Positions 39,101-51,477 are shown, counted from the stretch's first letter. The stretch: 64,000 bases of DNA from Vermamoeba vermiformis (GCA_045837725.1 JBEWZL010000178.1:124001-188000), one strand, 5' to 3'. Numbers and translations: made by a program. Notes: generated by a model not told the origin, from the letters alone.

Positions 39101-40374
39101 CCACGAACCCACTTGTTCTGCGGTTCAATTCACAACGTCGTGCGGCCGCTGAAGAAGCAACGCTCGGTGTGCAGGGACGAAGAACGCGCAATTCATTGAG
39201 CGCTTCTCTTGATACGAACTTGATTAACAACAATAATTACGAAGACGATAATGAAGGAGACGAAGAGGTATGCTTAACATAGACCTAATTAGCTGTGTTG
39301 CTTTACTAACATACTGTAAAGGATGAGGCTGACGACAGCGGATCCGAGTTCGAATCTGGCGGCAGACGTGCCAGTTCAGCTAATACACGTCCCACACGAA
39401 CTTCAGCACGCCGGTCCGAAGCACACGAGGACCAAGACGATGGAGTTAGACGTAGTTCGCGCAAGAGAAAGTTGAACATAATGCTCGAATCTGAAGACTT
39501 TTTGCACGATGAGGAGAGCAGCTCAGCAAATGACCCGTCAAAGCGCCGATCTGGCCGTTTGCGCGAGAAAGAGTTCATTAAAAAGAGTGTTGAAGAGGCT
39601 TATCCGCCACAAAGACAACAACACGAAGAAGAATATCACGCGCACGTGACTACCCGAAGACGAGCTGAGAGCTTGAAAGAGAAGTCAGTGTCTGAGGCTA
39701 AAAGCGAGAGCGAAGATCAACTCAAGCCACGTGTTACAACGCGCAGACGAACTGGATCTTTCGCGGAAAAGCCTGTTGAGAGCGAGGAAGAGGAGGTCAA
39801 TGATGAGCCCGAGCACGAAGAGAAGCAAGAAGACGAAGTGAAAGAAGAGCAGAATAACGTTAATAACGTTAATGTCAATCACGTAGAGCCTTTAGAACAG
39901 CTCGATGCTCGTGAAGAGGTCGCAGCAAATGGGCCTCAAACTAGCTCAGATCCAAACGAGCTGGATCCGTCACTCGTCGAGTACTTTGCTTCACGCATTC
40001 GATTTGTGTTCCCTAGTGCTGATAAGCCTAAGAAACAAGCTGCCAATCGAAAGAGAAAACGTGACAGTGATGAAGAAGAGTACGGCGGGGAGACGAAACG
40101 AGCTCCTGCCCGATCCAACAAACGTCGAAAGATTAGCGAGGACGAAGATGATGACGATGAGGTCGATGAAGATGACGACTTTTCAGAGGGTTATGATGAA
40201 CGACCGAAGAAAAGACAACGCGCTGCTGCGGCACCAAAAAGTAATGCAAGATCTGCTCGAAGTACGAAGCGTTCAGCACCAACTCGAAGGCGAGCAGCTA
40301 GTAGATACGGCGATGATGATGACGAGGATGATGTATCTGAAGAAGAAGACTTTGATGATGATGACGATTATTGA
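33141..40374 (+). CDS. BRWD/PHIP-type WD-repeat bromodomain protein
   Basis: Chromatin reader, in animals also a CUL4-DDB1 substrate receptor. The first coding exon is 28 nt (MSNANFDDR). The N-terminus ELNFLVLHYLRNRLSAN and LLPKRVDWTGNE, then KYAHVTPDHLPVLL, matches the BRWD/PHIP LisH-like region. Eight WD repeats follow (GDRLFTGSDDKLVKVWSTLT; ILSISYDGTVRLWN; ITGSTDGTARIWDF; LSAGYDGMVILWNVETGQ), then APHLIPKRPL and the tudor-like LRDRVVYFRQGHESYL. A bromodomain spans about 37800-38165 (VPCPMDVSTICDRLRNNYYR; NAALYNEENS, with the acetyl-lysine-binding Asn). A single bromodomain is visible, where animals have two. The C-terminal third is a long acidic/basic disordered tail with Asn runs and repeated RRSGR/RRRxxS motifs. 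Thirteen or so exons, around 2,150-2,200 residues. Confidence 0.94.
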
Positions 40375-40541
40375 AAAATCGGATCAGATCTTGTACACAA
40401 AATGTAAAATAATCAATTTTTGCAGAACGCGCATTCAAAATATAAGCAAATCATTTGCATTTGCACTATGTACCTCATTTTCTATCTTCTATTTGCAGAA
40501 ACAAAACATAACGTCAGTTGGCTACCACAACGATTCAAACT

Positions 40542-40724
40542 ATGCCTTCTATTGCCTCAAAAAGGATCACCTGCGTAATTCGAGCGGTATTAAGCAGCGA
40601 TTTACACGAAAAAGAAGCCGCCGTTCTCAAGCTGATAGCAACATTAATAAAAATTGTCGAAGCCCACCCATCTAAGCGCCACGACGTCAAGGAATTACTC
40701 TCCAAATTTGGGATTATAAAATGA
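40542..40724 (+). CDS. Small hypothetical protein, 60 residues
   Basis: Frame starting MPSIASKRITCVIRAVLSSD and ending LLSKFGIIK, with an amphipathic helical middle. It begins about 170 bp after the BRWD stop. An in-frame stop at 40509 lies just upstream, so the ATG at 40542 is the likely start. A plausible acceptor at about 40499 suggests a 5' UTR intron. The composition looks protein-like, but I do not recognise it; it could also be an exon of another transcript. Confidence 0.4.
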   Translation: MPSIASKRITCVIRAVLSSDLHEKEAAVLKLIATLIKIVEAHPSKRHDVKELLSKFGIIK

Positions 40725-41019
40725 GTTAATCAAGCCTGTACATGGAGGAATAAAGTCACTACTTCATGTCGAAAAAAAAAAACTTTGTTTGAACTTCAAC
40801 GAACGAAAAAAGACAAAATATTTCTTGCTTATTTCGATTGCCCTGCTGAAATCATGGGACACGCCAAGCTGCCGAACCTTTGCAAAGATTTAGAACGGGA
40901 CTCTTTCAAAGAAAGGCTGCCGCGACCCAGTCTCGTTTTAGCATTCTCTTGTTTGTTAACAGCTGAACATCACAGGCAAAAGCGAGCTTTTTTCTTCCTT
41001 GAATGAAAGACCTTTGACA

Positions 41020-44000
41020 ATGGAAGCTAGTGATCAAGCAAATGAAGATCTAACAGTAAGTTGCGAAATTAATCAGAAAAATCGATAGTTGAAAGCGCGA
41101 TTTATTAAATAGACGTATTAAGAATTAATTAATTATAATTATAATTATTTAGAGCTTGCGAACTTTAATTGAGGGTTCAGATCTTGAATCCATTAAAATA
41201 CTTCTTTCACACTACACCACCGAGCAAATAAGAGCGGAATTAGAGCGTATTATAGCAGGAGAAAATCATATATCATTCGTAAGTCTGTTTTAGTCAGATT
41301 AACTGTGATCTAACCATAGAAAATTTAGGCGCTTCGGTTGGGCCATAAAAAAATCGCTACAGAGCTACTTATTCGATCAATTGTAGGGCTTGATCAATGG
41401 TCGTACAACTATGAAGAGTTCTCGTGGTTAAAGCTATTTGGTATGCAGCCATGTTTTATAATTATTACGCGTTGCTAATTCCATTGCTAATTCCACCAAG
41501 AAACCGTCGATAAAAGAGAAACAATATCTCAATTAAAGGATATAATGAAGTATGCAGAGGCTTTTGCAAAGAAGGGTCTGATTGATTTAGAGTCATTACT
41601 CGCAAGACCGAAATTCGTCAAAGTGGCAATTTTACTTGGCGCTCGTCCTAAAGACGGTACGTACAAAATTACTTATTATAATAAATATTAACGAATTATT
41701 ATTTAGAAAAGAGCTTTGGTAAAAAGATTTTGGGCTCAAACTTGGGTGCGGATGCAAGACAACTTTTCATTTGGTTAGTACAAAGCGGGATCTGCAACAA
41801 ATTTCCGTTGCCGCAAGAAGAAATGATTACGCACTTTAAAGCGAGCCATAAGTTTTTCTTGGATGCTTTAAAATCTCATCCGAATTGGATGTCAGGTTCG
41901 AACCGTATAATTTTTAGATCTTAAGAAATGTGAACTAATATGTTTTCTTTTAGAGCAAGATGATGATGGAAATAATATATTTCATTTAGTCCTCAAAAAG
42001 AAGGTGCGACAAAAAAACGGTCCTATTTGGAGAAATCTGTTCGCTCTTGGTTTAACAGATCGAGAAGCGTTAATTAATGCAGTAATTCAACAGTAAGACA
42101 ATATTTAATTGCGAAAAACGAGTATTTCCATGTTAATTATAATAACTATTCTCTACTATTCATTCTTAAATATCGGTGGAGATTTTGGATCTGACTAACA
42201 AATGTTACTCATTTTTAGAAATAAGATAAAAGAAATTCCAGCGCTTTTGTACTTCAAAAGGAAGTATCCCAGAAGTTATCCAAATGAATTCTTAATTGGA
42301 CTGAAGCGTTTGATTGATACAAATCAGATGGAGGCTTTGCAGCAATTTTTTTACAAAGAAGCAAGTATAATCAAGGGAAGTAAGGCAGCTACATTAGTGG
42401 CAATATGCTTTTATTTGCTCCAATGTGGATTTGCCCCAGACAGTGGTGGAAACTTGGCTTGGGTGATTGATCGACAAATCTCGGCTGGTTTTCCTTTTCA
42501 CAAGTTATTCCACTCCAAATGTCTTGGTAAAAACTTTAGAATACCAAAAAAGAAGAAGAAAAAATCCAAAAAATCCACAGAACTGACAAGAATTGAACCA
42601 CTAATGACTGAAGAAGAAACTGGACTTAAGTACTGTTATTTATTGGAAATGCCTCAAGAAATACTGCACATAATCATTGCAAATCTTTCACTTGGAGCTA
42701 TGAACACATTATTCTCGTGCAACAAGATGTTGAATGAGCTTTTCAAAGAATTGATCAACACTGCTGACACTCTTTGGCAAGGAATTTTCCCTTCAAAATA
42801 CGTACGCACAACATACCAAAGAACTATGGGACAATACATCAAGTAAGTCATGACAATATTTTGTGATAACCAATAACGGCAGTTTGATGATGACATCATG
42901 ACATGTCAAACTTCCTTAGCTGTTTTTTGTTTAAGCAAAGTTTGTGGTCAGATATTTGTTGCAAATGTCATGTGAAAAAATTACTGTTGACACGTGTCAT
43001 GTTTGACAAGTGCATTGTAACTTGACTCAACTGATTTTTGCAGCCTTGACTTTACAAAGCCCATTTTGATCTACAATAAGACTTGGACTAACTTTTTGAG
43101 CCTAGTTTGCGTTCACATTGGTACCACAACAAGTACATTGATATTGAGCTGCCATCAAAATATTTGGCAATAACAATGGACGAACATTGGTTATTACTAC
43201 ACGACAACAGGCATTATCATTATTGGAACTGTCATTCACAAGAGTTAACACCAACATCAGTGCCTGCTGTCAAACATCATACACATGTCATGATGAATAA
43301 TTACCACAAGTATTCTGGACCAACAGTTCTCAACGCAAAGGAGTGGACAATAATTCGTGGAAATGAGACATTTGTATTGAACAATATTACGGAGAATATG
43401 AGAACACGTCTTCGTGTGTCGAAAGTCACACCAATTGATCACAAAATGTTAGTGTCTAGTTATACAGGTACAGTGAAACATATCTTAAATTTTTACTTAT
43501 AACTTTACTAATACTGATGCATTAATAATTCAGAAAAATTTCTGTACGACATTGAAAAAGATGCAATCTTGTATTCGCTTCCAGACAAGTTCAATACACA
43601 TTATATGCATGCTGTCTATAACCCGTTTAGGGAAGTAGTCATATTGTTCAGCGATAATACAAGCAGCTCCGAAAAATACATTCTAGATCCACGCAGCAAA
43701 CAAATAGTGCCAATAAGTGAAGGCAAAGCAAAGAGCAATCGTATTCCGAGATTTCAAAACTGCGTTTTTACGGACGAAAATACAGCGTTTTTCACTGAAC
43801 CAAAGTACCAACTGATAGGAGCTGGGTTTATTGATATGCGAACATTGCAGCCAATTTATTCGGCGACTAATTTACTCTCAATAAGTGGTGTAAGTAATTT
43901 TTCAACTTTGCAATTGAATTGATAATTAATGGTATTTTGGTTAGGCACAAATATTTACTAGCGACAGAGTGATATTTACGGCACATGACGCACCAATTAT

Positions 44001-44148
44001 GTCTTCGTGGAATGTATCATCGCAAAAGATCGAGTGGATGGAGGTTATTGAAGAGTACTGCCCCGTTGCAGCTAATGCAAGATATTTGGTCGGAACTAAA
44101 TTATCCGGATCGCAAGCCGGCGTTTTTATTCGAGACTATTCCATGTAG
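41020..44148 (+). CDS. F-box protein with ankyrin-like N-terminus and beta-rich C-terminus
   Basis: The first exon is 36 nt (MEASDQANEDLT). The N-terminal half contains ankyrin-like helical repeats (SLRTLIEGSDLESIKILLSH; ALRLGHKKIATELLI; NNIFHLVLKKK). The exon 42202-42845 ends with a lysine-rich linker and an F-box-like helix set (YCYLLEMPQEILHIIIANLS, then FSCNKMLNELFKE). The C-terminal 350 residues are rich in beta strands (YLAITMDEHWLLLHDN; HKMLVSSYTGTV), perhaps a propeller. At the F-box/C-terminal junction I use the acceptor at 43105 (CCTAG), which gives NLRSHWYHNKY. A stronger-looking acceptor at 43042 would lead to a stop. The intron between them contains a TGACACGTGTCA palindrome. Probable SCF adaptor; substrate unknown. 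Confidence 0.75.
42988..42999. repeat. Intronic palindrome TGACACGTGTCA, copy 4
   Basis: In the intron between the F-box exon and the C-terminal exons of the ankyrin/F-box gene. Surrounded by half-sites TGACATGTCA (42899-42908) and TTTGACAAG. Confidence 0.85.
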
Positions 44149-44411
44149 CCTAAAACAAACCAATTTTACTATCATTTATAAATTCTCGATAACAGTAACA
44201 ATATGTGATAATTTTGTAAGTTATTAAGTTCAGACCGATCTACGTGTGAGTTCGGTTATTAAATCGTACGATTAAAGATATTTATCCAAAGAATGTTTTT
44301 TATTCTTTTTTTGACCCAATTACTTGATTATAGAGTCGATTAGTAACAATAAAAAATACACTGTCGCTATTAACGGCAACAAATACGACAACTTTTCCGC
44401 AAGACTATTTT

Positions 44412-47400
44412 TTACGAATCAGTCTCGCTTGAGCTGTGTTGCGTTATTTCGTGATGCCTCTCGAGCAACGGAATCAACGCCTTATTGTCCGTAGCAGCCG
44501 ACACCAACCATGGGTGCTAAAAATAGATCGGAGTTAGTGACACGTGTCAAAGTGAAGCCTCCGAAAAATGTGTACCTGAATGAGCTCGTGACTTGTAGGA
44601 CGCGAGCCAGGTTTCATGTTCAAACATTTGCCCAAGAAATCTCGGAACTGTTCACTGAACCGCTCGGGCTCTTTCAATGGCGGAACACCCTTCTTGCTGA
44701 TCTCAACCAGGGCTTTTAACATGGGCAGTTCCATCAATGGTGGATCTCCTTCGGCCATTTCCATAATAAGAATGCCTAATGACCAAATATCGACTTTACT
44801 GTCGTACTTTTTGCCTCGAATAAGTTCGGGAGCCATCCTTTGATCGAGTTGTTAGGACTTCCAAAAAAGGATATTTTCAAAAAATCCGCTGCTTACCAAT
44901 AGGGCGTGCCTAGCGTTGTCTTTCGCTTTTGTTTTTGTTTTGTTAATTGTGCGGCAAAGCCAAAATCAGCTACGCAAAAGTAGGGTCAAACCGAGATCCA
45001 AATTTCAGATCCTGCATTTAAAACTTACCAATTTTAACGACACCATTGTTGCCCAATAAAATATTGTCACTCTTAATATCACGGTGGATGCGCAGCTTTT
45101 CATGAATGTGACAAAGACCTCGCAACACGTTAAGTGTCACCCACTTCATTTGCGCTTCGGTCATCGGGTTCTGTGAATGTTGTTCCAAAATCTCCGCGAG
45201 GGATCCTAAAAAAGGAAATATTTAGTTGCCATGGCCGACGGGTACGATAAATTTTCGCAAAGATTGGGCAGGTTGATTGCCTTATAAGGAAAGTACGGTT
45301 CATGAAACATACCTGCAGACATGTACTCCATAACGACCCACAAATAATCGCCTTTCAAATAGGAGTCAATATATTTGACAATATTGACGTGACGACTAGT
45401 CTTCATAATATAAATTTCTGCAGCCAATTCGTCCAACTTTTGATTTTTCAAATTGACCTTCTTAATCGCAACTTTTTCATTCGTGCGAATATCAATCGCT
45501 AAAAATACAACACCACCAGAACTAGCGGAAAAATTACATTAGATTATGATTTCCTTATTTGGTAATGTTACGTACCCTTCACCAATCTCGTGGCCAATAA
45601 CGCGGTAAATGTCATCGACGTTTTGTTTCTTGTTAACCAACGGATCTGCCATACAAGACGGTTAATGACACGTGTCAAATTATAAAGTCTCGTTGACATA
45701 GAATAATTGCAAAGCTTACCGATAGTCGTTGGAACTTCTTTATCATCGGGAATCATTTCCGCAATTCTTCGTCTTCGTTTTTCATCCATCGATCGCAAAA
45801 TATCTAAAATAACATCCGTGTGCTCCATTAGTTCCGCTTTAGGAATACCACTTTCGTTAATAATTTTTTCCCATTCTGGCGGCAATTTAACACCGGCAAA
45901 ACCGATTGTAGTGAAAATATCTCGATTGACACCAGCTGTGTGCACGACACCTGTGGGACCACTGATTTCTTTGATTTGGCCTGTAACATAATTAACGACA
46001 TTAGATCCAGTTCAGCGGACATAAAAGAAAAATTTTCTGATTAATTTTTCATAAAATCGAACCAAAATTGAATTATTTAGGATTAGTTCAATTAATATTG
46101 ATTAATATTTGGGTTAAATTAAGGAAAAAATATTGTTACGGTTCATACCTTTCTTTTTCTTCTTGAAAATTCCAACCAATAATCTGTCCAATGATTTTTT
46201 CTCGCCGCTCTTGGCCGACTGTTTGTCAATGTCGTCTAGTGTTGGCCGTTCGATCAAAAATTTATTCATTTTATCTTTAATCGCGCCTTTTTGCTCGACG
46301 ATAGAATCGTATGAGACCGACTAGTTTCAACCAATTAGTATACCTTAGTAATTGATAACCATATATAGTATTATAATAGTATACTTACGGCCTCGGGCTG
46401 AGTATTTGTGTTGGTTCCTGAAGATGAGGATTGCAATACAGATCCAGACTTGACGCGTGTATCAACGGCTCCGCCCGATGCTGATCGCTTCAAATCATCA
46501 GTGGTGTTGGTATTATTTATAGTGTTAGAGCTGGGTCCGCTGTTCTTTCGTTCAACTTTATCTTTACTGCTGTCAATCGCTTTGTCTTTATCGCCCTTTG
46601 AATTCTCTCGACTCTTCAACTTTTTTCTTTCTTTGTCTGGATCCAACAAAACATTAACCTCTCTATAATACTATACTATGATATCAATATATTACCGTGC
46701 TCTTTATCCTTTTCTTTGTCCTTTCGTTTCTTGCGACTAGATCCGGGTGTACTCGGGGTTTCAGATATCGGTGACACGTCACGTGGTGTAGCTGTTTTGG
46801 GCGGAGGTGGCAGAGGTAACACGTCTGTCGGGGGTGGTGGCAAAAATGAAGCTGGTGGCAGTGGCAATTTGACTGTCTCTCGTGGCGAGGGTCCAGCAGA
46901 TCGAGGTGAAGGCGATGGCGAAGGACCGGGAAGCACTAAATATGGACGATAAATAATATAGCCGACATTATATTAACATAATTATGTAATAAGCAATTTT
47001 GTAAAGCCTAATAATTCGGATCTAAATTTTAATTGATTTCACTAGCCGGAACAATTATTCCTCAGATCTTAAGTGTCGGAGTGAACTTACCTTCACCAAG
47101 TGGAGGCAATTTAGCGCCAGGAGGAGGAGGCAGATTTAATGGTGGCGCTATTGTGCCCGGTGGAGCAGATCTACGTGAAGAAACTTCGACGTTTGGTGGT
47201 GGAAGGCCTAAACATTATAAATTATTAGCGCAGTCCTCTATATTGCTAGAATAAGGTGCATATAGAGCCTTGCATATCGAGTTAATTTTTTTGGAGCTGG
47301 TCTAAGCTCATGTAAAGCAAAATCAGTGCTCGATCTAAAATTTAATTAATTTGCACACCTTCTAAAACAAGTACATTTTAATTCCGCATTACGAATAAAT

Positions 47401-47928
47401 TGTGGTACGTTAATAGGGTTAATCTCGGGTTAAAGCAATTAGCCGCCAAGGCGCCGATCAAAAACGAAATTTAAACTGATACGGTATCATCAGAATTTTA
47501 GTAGCAAAATACATGTGAATTATATTTATAGCCATATTACCTGTTGGCGAGGTGGATAAAGAGGTTGCGCTCTTTTCAGCAGGAGCGGTTGGGATTTTGA
47601 AAGAGCTGTTACTTGAAGCACTTTGTACCTTATCATTAGATAATTTGAAGTCATCAGAAACACTTGTTGAAGATCCAGCTTTTGAAGGAGCTCGTTTTCT
47701 AGACTCTTTTTTGACGTAAGTGCACGGAAACCATCCGATCTTTCCTTTGCATTCTCCTCGAGCCCAGCCCTTTGGATCACGTTCTCCTTGATATACAATA
47801 GTATCTCCAGCTGTAAGTGGGAGCTGATCTCGATTTGAGCCATCTGGAGTGAAATTGAACAAGGCAATAAGTTTAACGCCCGTTTTTAATTTCTCCCAGT
47901 TGATTTTGGAGTTTGTAGGTGTTGACAT
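44412..47928 (-). CDS. PAK-family (STE20) kinase with N-terminal SH3 domain
   Basis: Rac/Cdc42-regulated serine/threonine kinase. The first exon encodes an SH3 domain (residues about 18-75: LIALFNFTPDGSNRDQLPLT ... GWARGECKGKIGWFPCTYVK). Then come proline-rich exons (LPLPPASFLPPPPTD; LPPPPGAKLPPL), a basic/serine linker and a CRIB/PBD segment (EISGPTGVVHTAGVNRD, then FAGVKLPPEWEKII). The kinase domain shows VAIKKVNLKN, VVMEYMSAGS, IHRDIKSDNILLG, IADFGFAAQL, TLGTPYWMAPE and VDIWSLGILIMEM, all complete. About eleven exons, roughly 850 residues. The CRIB-STE20 core is standard PAK. An SH3 domain at the front is not part of animal or fungal PAKs and could bind the kinase's own proline-rich linker. 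Two introns carry the TGACACGTGTCA palindrome. Confidence 0.95.
44538..44549. repeat. Intronic palindrome TGACACGTGTCA, copy 5
   Basis: In the last intron of the PAK kinase gene, between the exons encoding SHELIQ and HPWLVSA. Confidence 0.85.
45666..45677. repeat. Intronic palindrome TGACACGTGTCA, copy 6
   Basis: In the intron that separates the CRIB-containing exon from the start of the kinase domain in the PAK gene. Confidence 0.85.
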
Positions 47929-48322
47929 GGTCTTATTAATCGATATAATACACTGCTGGAATTATTTAAATTATTTAATAACGCGGAGCTGGATTTTGTT
48001 GGGTCTTTTTTTTTTGGTTTTTCTGTTGACTAGACTGCAGTAATAAATACAAATAACAATAAATAAATAAATAAATACCACACTACCGTGCCTTTATGTG
48101 GTATTCAGTGTATTAATTTCGTTCTAATGCAATTTTTTCCGCCTGGGAGATTAACGGGGAGAACAAAATCTGGCACTTTTGCAATTTTCAGTTCTATTTC
48201 GGCTATTTGCACTGTACACCACCTCGCAAATATTTATTATGCAACGTGGTCGTATTGCTTCTCTAAATCGTGCATTTTGAAAGTAGATTTACCGTCGGCA
48301 ATTAAATCTGACGAATCCAGCG
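47929..48322. promoter_or_regulatory. Divergent intergenic region, PAK / PIG-P
   Basis: Holds both presumed promoters. Contains a short AAAT tetranucleotide tract at about 48058-48077. No other feature is recognised. Confidence 0.4.
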
Positions 48323-49173
48323 ATGCAAGTGCCAAATCATACATTACAAAATGGTCATGACCAGCCAGTAGCAAATAATAATATACCACAGCGGAAAAGA
48401 GGTGCCGCTATAGAAGTTTACGGATTCGTTGGTTGGATTGCCAGCTTCGTCGCTTATGGTAATTAAAATCATTATTACTACTATATTCGTAGCAGTATAT
48501 AACATTCTAATATTATTTTAGTTGTATTTATTGCCTGGGCATTTTTACCAGATTCGGTTTTGCAACCTCTTGGCATCACTTACTATCCAGACAGGTAATT
48601 ATTTTTATTTAATGGAAAATTAAATGATAATTTTTTTGGTTGAATTATGCAAATTATTTTGCAGCTTCACTGACGTCGCCAATTTTTTTCAAATTGGATC
48701 TGTTTACAAAATGTTTACTTCATTATGATTGACGCAATTTTTATTGATGCAATTTTACTTAGATATTGGGCTATTGCTATTCCAGTCTGGATCATGGTTT
48801 TTGGCGCCTTTGCCGTTATTTTTTACTTCGGAATCAATTTGACGAACACAGAGCCTTTAAATTCGATCTATACAGTCGTGGGTAAGTGCAATATATCAAT
48901 AGCGTACTATGTTAGAATTTATGTGGCTCTATAATTCATACAAAGCGATTTTGAAATTTTCGGCTTCGTATCCGAATCTGACTTGCAATTTCAGATGAAC
49001 ATTCGAGAAGTATACAACACGAGAGAAATCCTCCACCTGGAAGTATTCCGGCAACGGTTGATATTCCAGTGACTGTAGTTAACGAGCTGATGTTTATGCG
49101 TCGCCCGAATCTGACAATGCGACGTGTTAAAAGTACACCTATGCTTATGCCTGATGGAGATGATCTCGATTAA
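48323..49173 (+). CDS. PIGP: PIG-P, subunit of GPI-GlcNAc transferase
   Basis: Small membrane subunit of the ER enzyme complex that starts GPI-anchor synthesis by moving GlcNAc to phosphatidylinositol. Four exons (48323-48458, 48522-48594, 48763-48881, 48995-49173) join in frame to 168 residues. Two transmembrane hairpin helices are evident (VYGFVGWIASFVAYVVFIAW and YWAIAIPVWIMVFGAFAVIF) separated by the hallmark LPDSVLQPLGITYYPDRYWA, and followed by TNTEPLNSIYTVV. The C-terminal soluble tail (MFMRRPNLTMRRVKSTP) is short. The start at 48323 gives a brief polar N-terminus; a later start would cut into the first helix. Confidence 0.95.
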
Positions 49174-49453
49174 TAAGAAGGCACGTGCATATTCACGTTA
49201 GTTTGCAGCTAGCCAATTTTTCAGATCAAGTTCTTGATCAGATTTGGAGCGATACACGACGGTTAGTCTTCGGCTTTTAACGAAGTATCAGTAAGACAAA
49301 TCAACATTGCAGTTTAATTTTGCTTCGCAATCAATAAAAGCTCCAGAACTAGTTCTGTTCGGATCATGCCAGTACGTTGCTTTAAAAATGAATTATTTGT
49401 AGAGCTTGAAGGAAGGAAAGTTTATGAACGAATGGCGTACAGATTGAATACGA

Positions 49454-51022
49454 TTAAATAAGAAGAGATAGAACAAAAGCGAATGACATAGTGAGGACTG
49501 TTGGAAGAACAGCTGAGCTGGCAGAAACGATCTGACCGCTTTGATTCAACGAGGGCAAATCAACCGTAGCATTAGCTCTGCATCCTTGTGCATCAATAGC
49601 AACGACTGTAGCGCCGTTATCGAATGCAGCCGAGAGATTATCTCCGTTCAAGATCCACTCGTACTTGTACTCTCCGTAGCCACCCGTAGCCGAAGCCTGG
49701 AAATTTCCACTATTTTGAACCGTAACAGCCAAGTTCTCTTGTGGGGCTTTAGCAGTAAACGAATGAGATTTCGTGCCGCAAACAGCTGTGCGTTCCCAAG
49801 ATACTTCGTAAGTGCCACCAACGAGTTCCAACGAAATTTCGCCAGATTGAGGCACAGGAACATTTCCAACGGTTGAGAGGGTCAAGTTGAGACCAACAGT
49901 GTTAGTTCTGAAGGTAATTTGAGCTGGAGTCACGCAAGTAGTTTCAGAAACGACGTCGAAAACGGCACCGCACAGATCCCAGTTGAAGATTTGCGGAATA
50001 ATCGCCGCATCCAAGTTCTGGAAGATTTCAAGTGGTTGTTGCACGATCCTTTTGACGCCATTGACTGCCTCTGGAGCAGATCGAAATTGACTCAAGATGT
50101 GCATGATAGAAACTCGCTTGCCTAATAATAAAAGTATTCTTTAGCAACAATATCTAAGTGGATTGATTATGAACCAAAATTATGAATTCCTTTGCGAGGA
50201 GATCAACGACCCATAAAAGGAAATTGTTGGTTCATGAAACGTACCTGCACCCAACGCATTAACGTTGAACCTCCAAGATAATGCATCACTGAAAAACCTC
50301 GTGTTGCTCGGTAGTCCTCCTCCTTGGCCTGCAAAGTTCATGCCAAAAGGCGTATCATTGGTTCCGTTCCCGCCATCCGAACTAAAAAAAATTTTTAGAA
50401 CGCTTTTAACTAAGCATGATTGGCTTACCTTGCAATGTAATAGGCAGATTGGGCTTCGAAGACGGTTTCTATATCAGAACCAAGGTTGCCTTCATAAAAC
50501 ACTGTCAGATTTTGTGATTCCTCGCTACTGTGCCCGATGGTGTCAATAACCCGGATCCAATTCGCATCTAGTGCAAAAAAAGTTAGCATATATTAAGCCA
50601 TGTATATTTTACGTACTTATAGGAGCGTAGAAACTGCGAGTTACATTGAGCACGGTGGTTTGTACGTTAATGGAGTGGTAGTACTCGACATAAGCGTAGG
50701 GATTTTCAGTGTCGTTGATATGGTCCAAGTCGCAGTGCACTCCAACAGCAGTGCTAAGTGAATTGCCGTAATCGCCATATTCATTCACTTGAGTGGTAAA
50801 TCGCAAGAATCCGTCGAACGTGTCGCTAGTACCATCGTTAAAACCATCGCTAATGAGATTATAGTCCCATCTCATGGCAAGATAGCGATTGGCATCGGGA
50901 ACGTAGTCGTTGTAGAACGTGAATTGAGTTGCGTTGCAAATAAACGGCAGCGGGATCGCTGACTGGATCTGGCTTATGTAAGTCAAAGTGACGCAAATAG
51001 CAAGAAGGGTTCTAATAGACAT
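49454..51022 (-). CDS. Putative GPI-anchored surface protein
   Basis: Starts with a signal peptide (MSIRTLLAICVTLTYISQIQ) and ends with a small-residue stretch plus hydrophobic tail (SASSAVLPTV then a hydrophobic run to FVLSLLI) and no cytoplasmic residues: the pattern of a GPI-anchor signal. The mature part has many N-glycosylation sites (NDT, NVT, NLT, NGT) and few cysteines. The C-terminal half contains Ig/PKD-like strands (LSTVGNVPVPQSGEISLELV; ASATGGYGEYKYEWILNGDN), reminiscent of repeats in surface adhesins. Four exons, about 480 residues. It lies tail-to-tail with PIG-P. The family is not identified. Confidence 0.75.
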
Positions 51023-51477
51023 GAGTTAATGAGTTGCAAATGTATACTTGATAATGAATTTCACGTTGCGATATCGCTGGCTTTTTGTTTGTTTCGTTTT
51101 TGCACATGAAATGTGAATTTTTATGATAACGGTTCTTCGAAGCAGAACTCACATTGACAAGTCTCGGTGACATTTTGACACCGTACACGTGCATGAAATC
51201 GTCGGATTGGTCCACTGCCTGGGGATAGGAAACCGATGTCCTATTAGCTGCGTTAGTTTTGCATTCGTGAGTAGGATCCGGCACCCGCAATTAATAGCTT
51301 TACCTCAAAGGGAGGAAACAATACGCTCTTGAGAGAACACTCACTGTGATCTGGGTAGTTATACTAACTAGTATACGATGGCTTGATTCGTGTAGGTAGT
51401 GTTCAAACCTTGTAACGACTAGTAGTCATTTGGCTTGTTTCGTTTTTCAACGGCAACAAGCACAAACGGAGAAACAA

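Noticed and set aside
36489-40121. Several long frames antisense or out of frame to the BRWD tail (Ser/Leu-rich or Met/Arg-rich)
   Set aside because: Shadows of the acidic and arginine-rich low-complexity coding sequence.
40785-41006. Plus-strand frame before the ankyrin/F-box gene
   Set aside because: No homology, and it overlaps the probable 5' UTR of the next gene; left out as unsupported.
43043-43105. Upstream acceptor in the ankyrin/F-box gene
   Set aside because: Gives a readable stretch but then a stop; the acceptor at 43105 restores the long conserved-looking frame. It may be an alternative splice form.
48058-48077. AAAT tetranucleotide tract
   Set aside because: Ordinary short microsatellite in an AT-rich promoter region.
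51012-51290. Minus-strand frame upstream of the GPI-anchored protein
   Set aside because: Composition unlike a protein; more likely promoter and 5' UTR.
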